This document shows positions 58,153 to 64,000 of a DNA stretch of 64,000 bases, one piece after another. The stretch's first letter is position 1; every line of letters begins with the position of its first letter. The stretch is from Pseudophaeomoniella oleicola (taxonomy: Eukaryota; Ascomycota; Eurotiomycetes; Phaeomoniellales; Phaeomoniellaceae), in NCBI GenBank assembly GCA_003868215.1, contig QWDQ01000025.1, positions 62,001 through 126,000 on the forward strand. Reading direction: 5' to 3'. The position numbers and the translations under genes were made by a program. The notes under the pieces were generated by a model, which saw only the letters and a list, made by a program, of their open reading frames with translations, did not search any database and was not told the origin of the DNA.

Positions 58153-59455
58153 TCAAGCACTGGCATCCTCTCGGCATATATTGCGAAGGCCCCTATTGCC
58201 TTTCCGCTCCTGCAACTTCCAATAACCAATTGTGAGAAGCGTCAAAGGGATTGCCAAGGCGAAGAAGATCCAGACAGAAGGTGACATTAACCACGCGCCA
58301 ACGTTAGAATTTGGTATAGAGAAGAAGCTCATTCCAAAAATGGTCTAAACTTGCTGTCAGTGATTGAGTCAATATTCTCGATGGAAGACCTACGGCAAGG
58401 AATGTGGAGGGGAGATACAGTAAAGTCACGATTGTAATGACTCGAATGGAAGCCGAGTCTCTGACGGCCGCTTCGCTATATCTCAAAGAGTGTTCACTGC
58501 TCTCCTGTGCTATGCTTTGATTCTTCAGGTTGATCGTGTCGGAACATAACTGAGATATGCCATGAATTTTTGCATTGAGGTAACAAGAGTTTTGCTTGAA
58601 GGTTCTTGTAGCTCCCTGATAATTTTCCAGTTCATTCTTGAAGCTCTCGAAGCGGCTATTTGAGACCAAATTCTTTTTATGGAGTAAGGTATTCAGTTTG
58701 TGCATTGTCTGAAGAGTGTCTTCAAGGCCCGACATGATGGTGGGGATTACCAAGATCATTTGCTCAAGTAGACGTAGACTTGCCAGATCTTCCTGGCCAA
58801 ATGGCAGAGGGGATGAAGTGGTTGCACTAAGAATATGGTCTCCCTACAATCCGGTCAATGATCAGCGTCTCTTCTCACCAAGCATAGCACCAGCACTGAC
58901 CATGTCCAATATTCTTTGCTCATAGTGCTCCATATACCACCTCCACTCGTGAAAGTAGCATGAAAGCAAAAACAGGAATAGCCAGAGGGGATGGTCCTGA
59001 GACATATCATGTGATGGGCGACGCAGCTTGGCGAGTGCACTAGATTCGGCTACTGAATCACGCTTGGGATGGATCAGAATTGCAATGGACACCTGACCTT
59101 GCAGTGGAATCTGTTGATAAAGGCCTGTCTGACGGATGGACCACGGATCGGAAGGATTCTTCCGACCGTGGAGCTCGGGATATTTCAGCAGTACATAGAA
59201 TTCTGCGTGACTGATTAGTCACCTCTGTATTAGAATCCCCAGCATCGAATATTTGTGTTCACCAATCTTATTCGAACGTAGCTCTTGCCATGGACTCAAT
59301 GTAAAAGCTTCTTCCGTGATGGTGGACCTCAGGCGGAAGCAGGAAATGAGTTGGAAGATCTGATCGCTGATCCCATTTTCCTGCTTCACAAGGCTCAACA
59401 TTGACTTTGAGATACTGACTCTGTCCCATGAGTATGGTTGGGAGATGTTGCTAGC
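58153..59455 (-). pseudogene. CorA-like membrane transporter domain, probably broken
   Basis: Minus-strand exons read 59455-58901, 58843-58394 and 58344-58153, with introns GTCAGT...GTAG (57 nt) and GTAGGT...TTTAG (49 nt). The product resembles fungal CorA-like proteins: SQPYSWDRVSISKSMLSL, EFYVLLKYPELHGRKNPSDP, a long coiled segment (LNTLLHKKNLVSNSRFESFK), then two helices with VRDSASIRVITIVTLLYLPS and TFLATIFGMSFF across the last intron, and a second helix WIFFALAIPLTLLTIGYW. GMS stands in the place of the GMN selectivity motif. One in-frame TGA at 59219-59221 interrupts the first exon and no believable intron removes it. No convincing start or N-terminal exons were found upstream, so it looks like a 5'-degraded host gene. 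A shorter functional protein from a later start remains possible. Confidence 0.6.
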
Positions 59456-60714
59456 CTACCATTAGCATGTCTTCAAAGCTCGTTGTCAACGGCGACGGTA
59501 ACCAACAACAACCGGAAGACGTGTCCCTCTCTAGGTCTTTTTATATAATCTTTCATGGAGTCGAGATCTGTCCATGATCTCTCGTGCAAGACTGGACACA
59601 ATTAGCATCCGTTCTCTGCCTAACACATTTTTCCTTGCGACCGTGATGCCCAGCATCCAACTCGGGAACAACTTCTGCAAATCTCACGGATAGATCTTCG
59701 TCACTATCTGCGCATAGTTATAGTCCGTATTTCTCCAGCAAGGACGAGTATCTCTCCACAAAAACATCGCAGAGTGTGGGGCTGTCCATGCTATCTGGAA
59801 TCTCGATGCTGCGCAGAGGAGTTTTGATGGGCTTACATCAAGAACGTGATGCGAAAGTACTCAAGAATCAAAAAAACAATACAACAACTGTACTCTATCT
59901 GCTAATAATGTCTTTATAATCCAGCCGCCGAAACATCAAGCGAGGTAAAATGCCCTCGGAGCCTACATCACCAATATGCCCATCAGAAGGGTTGTGGGTG
60001 CAGATAAGCAGCCTAACACACCGTACTGGGGTACGTGAACAGTTCTTAGCGCCTTTTTGCTAATTCTGCGTTGTCAATTGCCTTGTGAATGCCTTTTGAA
60101 CGCGCTCTGAATGCTGCCTTCCTGATCAGAGCTCGGCCTTGAATGCCCCCCTAGAAAGCTCACGCGTGCTTTTCGTCCTACATAATATCAGCACCAAAAT
60201 GTTTGCCAGTACATTGTGGCTTTGCTAACCTCTGTCAAGCCTCTCGGAGCCTGAAACACGAACACCTGGCCATTTGACTTCAGTTTTGTTAGCATTTCGC
60301 CTATTGGAGCTATGCTTGATGAACTACCTGGATGTCAAAACGAAAGACAGGACTGTCTGCGAAAATCCGACGTAGCTGTTGCAGCAAGACCTCTCTATTG
60401 ACAGTATAACGGGAACGTATTATCTGGCGAACCATGGTCGATACACAGAAGTCAAGAAAGACGATGCATGCTCAGACAACTAAAAAGGACATTATAAATG
60501 AGATGTTCAAAGCCTGAGAAAAGGCGACGTGACGGGAAAACCTGTTTTGTATTCGTAGAAGGCAACCAATTTCAGCCTGATGCTCCCTTTTCAATGTCTC
60601 TTACGCAACACCCCACCACAAGGCTGACTATTCGGTTGTTCCTCTAGCCCCATACAATTCGTTCATTTCTTTCTCCCAGTTCCTCTCCATATAAGATTCA
60701 AGTTTTTATGCTCT
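59456..60714. other. Gap between CorA-like fragment and permease
   Basis: 1.26 kb holding only the doubtful small minus-strand gene at 60046-60435 and the permease promoter. Fragments of the missing CorA-like N-terminus may lie near 59700-59850, but I could not recognise them. Confidence 0.4.
60046..60435 (-). CDS. Doubtful small three-exon gene
   Basis: Possible exons 60435-60328, 60277-60230 and 60150-60046, all phase 0, would encode 86 residues: MVRQIIRSRYTVNREVLLQQ at the start, SNGQVFVFQAPRGLTE from the short middle exon, and a basic helical end (ALIRKAAFRARSKGIHKAID). Donors are GTAGTT and GTTAGC, and there is a CTAAC branch point in the first intron. An earlier acceptor for the last exon (60177) would end the protein after 57 residues instead. 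I know no family for it. It is listed because the three exons keep one frame and sensible splice signals, but chance cannot be ruled out. Confidence 0.3.
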
Positions 60715-63477
60715 ATGCACAGATCATCTATGGCGGACGAAGATAGATCGACTATACCAATCCCAGATCACCGGGGACCCTACTATGGGCAGGGAGGTGG
60801 AGAAGGGTGTTCCCATCAGAATCACACATCGACGCTGCGAGAACGTGCAATCGCTGATCAGGGTGATTTAGAGCCGCGACCACTGCATTCCGAAATTTAC
60901 AGAAATTCCGCGGCCCTGTCATCGCAACAAATCCAGAGTTATGGGGAGGAAAATCATGAAAGCATGACTGATGGCCATGCAAGCAAGCAAATTGTGAACG
61001 CCATGGGTGAGATTGGACAGAAGAATTATCAGGTCAAGTAAGGTTCAGTGCTACCCTATCCTTAAACAAAAACTAACCTCCCCAAGACGTCTTCTTAGAG
61101 GAAAGCATATATTCGTAAGTTGTCCTATGGATCACTTTGCGTCTTGTGGGTGCTGAGTGAGCCTCTAGATGATCACAGTCAGTGGGACACTTGGTATAGG
61201 ACTCTACACACGATGCGGCTTGATGTTGCGACTTGGTGGTCCCATTTTCACGTGGATCTCCTTCTCCGTTATGGGATGTCTTGCGTTTTGCGTGATGACA
61301 ACTATAGGGGAATTGCTATGTATATGGCCTATTTCTGGGGCTATGATTTACTTCGTTGACAGCTTTTTGGATAATGATCTCTCTACTACGGTTGGCTTAT
61401 GCTATTGGTAGGTCCTACCCCTTCAGAGCTCTTAGTTTCCAGCAGCAGACATGGCCCCTTAGACAAGGGCCCAATACTCACTATGTTGAGAAGGTTCAGC
61501 AACGCTGCGACATTTGCGACAGTACTGACAGCTACCGCGTCCGAATTGCGACCATTCGAGTCCAACGCTGCCTCGAAAGGTATCAGCGCTGGAGTGTTTT
61601 TCGTCATTGTCCCAGTGTGTCTAGTGGGCCTCAATGCATTTACCCTCAAGGTATGGCCATCGGCATGACCCCTTTTCCGGAAACATGAAGAATCTCTAAC
61701 AAGTATTAAGATATATGCCTTCATAGAACTGGTGGGTGGTGTACTGAAGCTTGTTTTCGCTTTATGCATCATTGTATTCGCCATCTACCTGAACGTGAAT
61801 GAAGGATACAACTTCCACTGTACGCAAGGTATCCCGGCACAAACTGAAGGCTAATCTTACAAACCATCTCCGAAATAGTTTACGACCGGATTCATTACTA
61901 CGATCATGACGCTGTCCCTAGTTGGGGAGCAGCTTTCCTGTAAGTAAAATAGTATGAATACCCAATGAAGCAACGCTAATTGAACATGCTACGATAGTGC
62001 CTCTTTGTCTCTTGCTACATTGGCATATGTCGGAGTTGAAATTGTAGCAGCTACGGCTCTTGAGGCCAAGATCGACATGCAGAGAAAAGGCTTTCGATAT
62101 CGACCAAAGTCACTCTATATACCATCCGTTTTCGTTCCGCCGTTCGTTGGACTAATTTACTGCGTTGCTTCCTTTGTTGCTACCCTCGATGTCAATTGTT
62201 ACACAACCGACTCTCAAAAAGGCTCCAATACCAGTTGCACTAAGCTTGAGGAGATGAGCTGGATCAACGGCACCACACCCGCTCAGGGTATCTACTCGGC
62301 GTTCGTTTTACCTTTTCAAGCAAACCAGTTGCTAGGGTTCGAATACGTGATTACAGCTTTCAGTGTCTTCACAGGTTTAAGCACTGCCAATACTAGTCTA
62401 TATGTCGCGTCACGTACGCTCTTTGGTTTGGTCAGATTGAAGGGTTTGGACGAAGAAAGCGACGCTTGGTATGAGAGTCTAGTCGCCCGCTTATGTGGAA
62501 CAACCAACGCAAACAAAATACCTGCGGGAGCAATGTTTGCGTCAACATTCTTTGTGTTGATTCCTCTCGTGACCAAGCTCACTACAGAGACAGGCTTCGA
62601 ACAGGTAAGTCTCACCCAGAGCGTGCCACCGGCTCCTTGAAAGTAGACAGCTATGTCTCGCAAGACCCGTACAGTTGTAGGCTAACCTCCAACAGACCCT
62701 GTATATCTTAGCCTCCATAAGCTCAGGATACTGCATCCTAGTATGGTCCTGCCAATGCTTTGCGTTCCTCAGGTTCTACACATTGTCAGTGGCAATCCCT
62801 TAGCCCTCATCTTCCTTACACAAAAATTGGCCATGTAACTGATTTCCCGGGCACAGATTGGGCTTTCATTCGGAAAGTCTCAAGAAAAACGGCAATCGCC
62901 GACTGCTTCGTTTCGAGCGCGAGGGAGACGATGCGTACCCATGGCGATCAACGGGTCAACCGGTGGTTGCCTGCCTTGGCGCCTTTGGGTCTCTCTTCAT
63001 CATCTTGATTGCCAATAGTGCTCTACTTTGGATCGGACCTAACGCAGGACCATCAGGGTCGCACTACTATATGCAGATTCTGAGTTTTGCGCTCGCTGTA
63101 AGCTTCAACCTTTTTCTGTTTCTCCTCTCTTCCTTACCCGACTCCCCGTCCCGTTCCCTCTCCGCTTTCTTCATACTCATGCCAAACCCCCTGTCTGACT
63201 TTTCCCTCCCATCTTTCATCACAAACAGCCGTTATCCTTCTTGATATTATGGGCCGGACTCAAACTCCGACGCTTCATTGCCGGCGGCTGCAACCTCAAG
63301 CAGTACAAAGAGGCCCGTTCCCACCACAACCTTCAGAACTACGAACATTTCAGCAGCGTCATCGCGGATCTCGACACCATCCAGGGCAGCTTCACCGATC
63401 AGGAGCTTAGTGAGATCGCGTCGAAGAGGGAATGGTGGAATATCTGGGGGAGACCCGACAGGAAGTCCGAGGGGTAG
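60715..63477 (+). CDS. Amino-acid permease (APC superfamily)
   Basis: Ten exons: 60715-61037, 61087-61114, 61169-61407, 61494-61650, 61711-61828, 61879-61939, 61998-62604, 62696-62784, 62857-63097 and 63229-63477; total 703 residues. It is a fungal proton-coupled amino-acid transporter of the plasma membrane or vacuole. About 105 residues of soluble N-terminus precede the first helix, KRLLRGKHIFMITVSGTLGI. Further helices include VGLCYWFSNAATFATVLTAT (rebuilt across intron 3), ASLSLATLAYVGVEIVAATA with the conserved EIVA, and SLYVASRTLFGLVRLKGLDE, the hallmark of the family. The long loop DVNCYTTDSQKGSNTSC is extended. The tail ends KREWWNIWGRP. Exon 2 is 28 nt and may use an alternative acceptor 12 nt downstream, dropping RLLR. 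The substrate cannot be predicted. Confidence 0.88.
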
Positions 63478-64000
63478 TTGTTTAACGTTCTATATATTAC
63501 TGGTGGTGGTGGAGACCCAATTACAGACCTGTTTTCCATCCTCCAAAATAATTCCGGGATTCCGAATACTGTTTTGTTCCTGATACTGAGTATTACAGAG
63601 AGATGACTGCATTATAGAAATGAAGTACTTGATATTCTTCATATCATATTACAGTAATCATCAAGAATATGAAATAAGAGATACATGCCTATAAGTTAGA
63701 TAGAGCAGCTTAGACACTTGCTATCTACAAACAAACGGCCCGTGATATTCTTTGGTTTCATTCGCAATTTTCTCGCGATTCTCCCATGTACAGTGCGACT
63801 ACAATGTCCCAAAGTGTTGTAACCCCCAGCATCGAATCGACTCGGCTCGGCTCGAATGTACAGATAGATGCGCATAGATGAATGAGGTATCTAGATCCAT
63901 GCTCTATCCAATTCATTTTCTCAGTAGACATTCTTCATGGAATGCTTGAATGATGGGAAACCGGTATGGTTCCACGTTCATTGTGTTTTCAAGCGCTTCA
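63478..64000. other. 3' flank of the permease
   Basis: 523 bp, AT-rich, with no gene or repeat recognised apart from a GGCTCG tandem patch near 63842. The window ends here. Confidence 0.45.

Noticed and set aside
59202-59225. 20-nt GT...AG segment around the stop in the CorA-like gene
   Set aside because: It begins with GT, contains CTAAT and ends in CAG, but it is far too short for a spliceosomal intron and its removal breaks the frame.
1-64000. Transposons, LTR elements, tRNA or rRNA genes
   Set aside because: No transposase, reverse transcriptase or integrase frame, no paired terminal repeats, and no convincing tRNA B-box plus cloverleaf were seen while reading both strands; short GGTTCGA matches all lie in coding exons or lack an A-box partner.

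Overview
This window looks like nuclear DNA of a filamentous ascomycete (Pezizomycotina). Genes carry several short introns (about 47-110 nt) with GTAAGT/GTGAGT-type donors, CTAAC-like branch points and YAG acceptors, and they lie on both strands 0.2-3.5 kb apart. The families are typical of Pezizomycotina: a CFEM GPI protein, a DUF6594 protein, a nucleoside-phosphorylase NOD-like receptor, a DUF7025 AAA ATPase, a GRHSNDWLF-motif protein and a fungal kinase with a propeller-like tail. I cannot fix the class from sequence alone. All exon boundaries were placed by hand from splice signals, frame continuity and recognised family motifs.

Layout. 1-6.2 kb: the 5' two thirds of an ammonium transporter (cut by the left edge), a 2.7 kb gap, then Golgi tether subunit COG4. 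6.8-9.4 kb: a Hst2-type sirtuin and a 92-residue cysteine-rich protein. 9.7-14.5 kb: an NLR (phosphorylase, NB-ARC, TPR) head to head with a DUF6594 membrane protein. 16.2-24.7 kb: a Kre9/Knh1-type surface protein, a Drs2-like phospholipid flippase, exosome subunit Rrp45 and splicing factor Cwc15; the last two share a 228 bp divergent promoter. 26.6-35.6 kb: a glycine-rich DDR48-like protein, Mediator subunit Med22, a small membrane protein, a family X DNA polymerase with BRCT domain and a GNAT acetyltransferase. 39.2-50.2 kb: a CFEM protein, DNA ligase I, a DUF7025 AAA ATPase, an EBP/EXPERA protein and a GRHSNDWLF protein. 53.5-63.5 kb: an accessory-looking stretch with a decayed APH-like kinase gene, a 940-residue protein kinase, a CorA-like fragment tail to tail with it, a doubtful small gene and a ten-exon amino-acid permease.

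The window mixes housekeeping genes (trafficking, RNA processing, transcription, DNA repair) with gene-poor accessory gaps at about 1.0-3.7, 24.7-26.6, 29-30.4, 35.6-39.2 and 50.2-55.2 kb. The gaps hold short palindromic or tandem motifs: a dispersed ACTACGTAGT palindrome, and a GTAGGATACCCTAC-like motif clustered upstream of the GRHSNDWLF gene. No intact transposon, LTR element, tRNA, rRNA or CRISPR array was recognised. The points most worth a second look are the NLR/DUF6594 divergent pair, the non-RD kinase fusion next to the CorA-like relic, possible dual targeting of DNA ligase I, and the clustered 14-bp motif.
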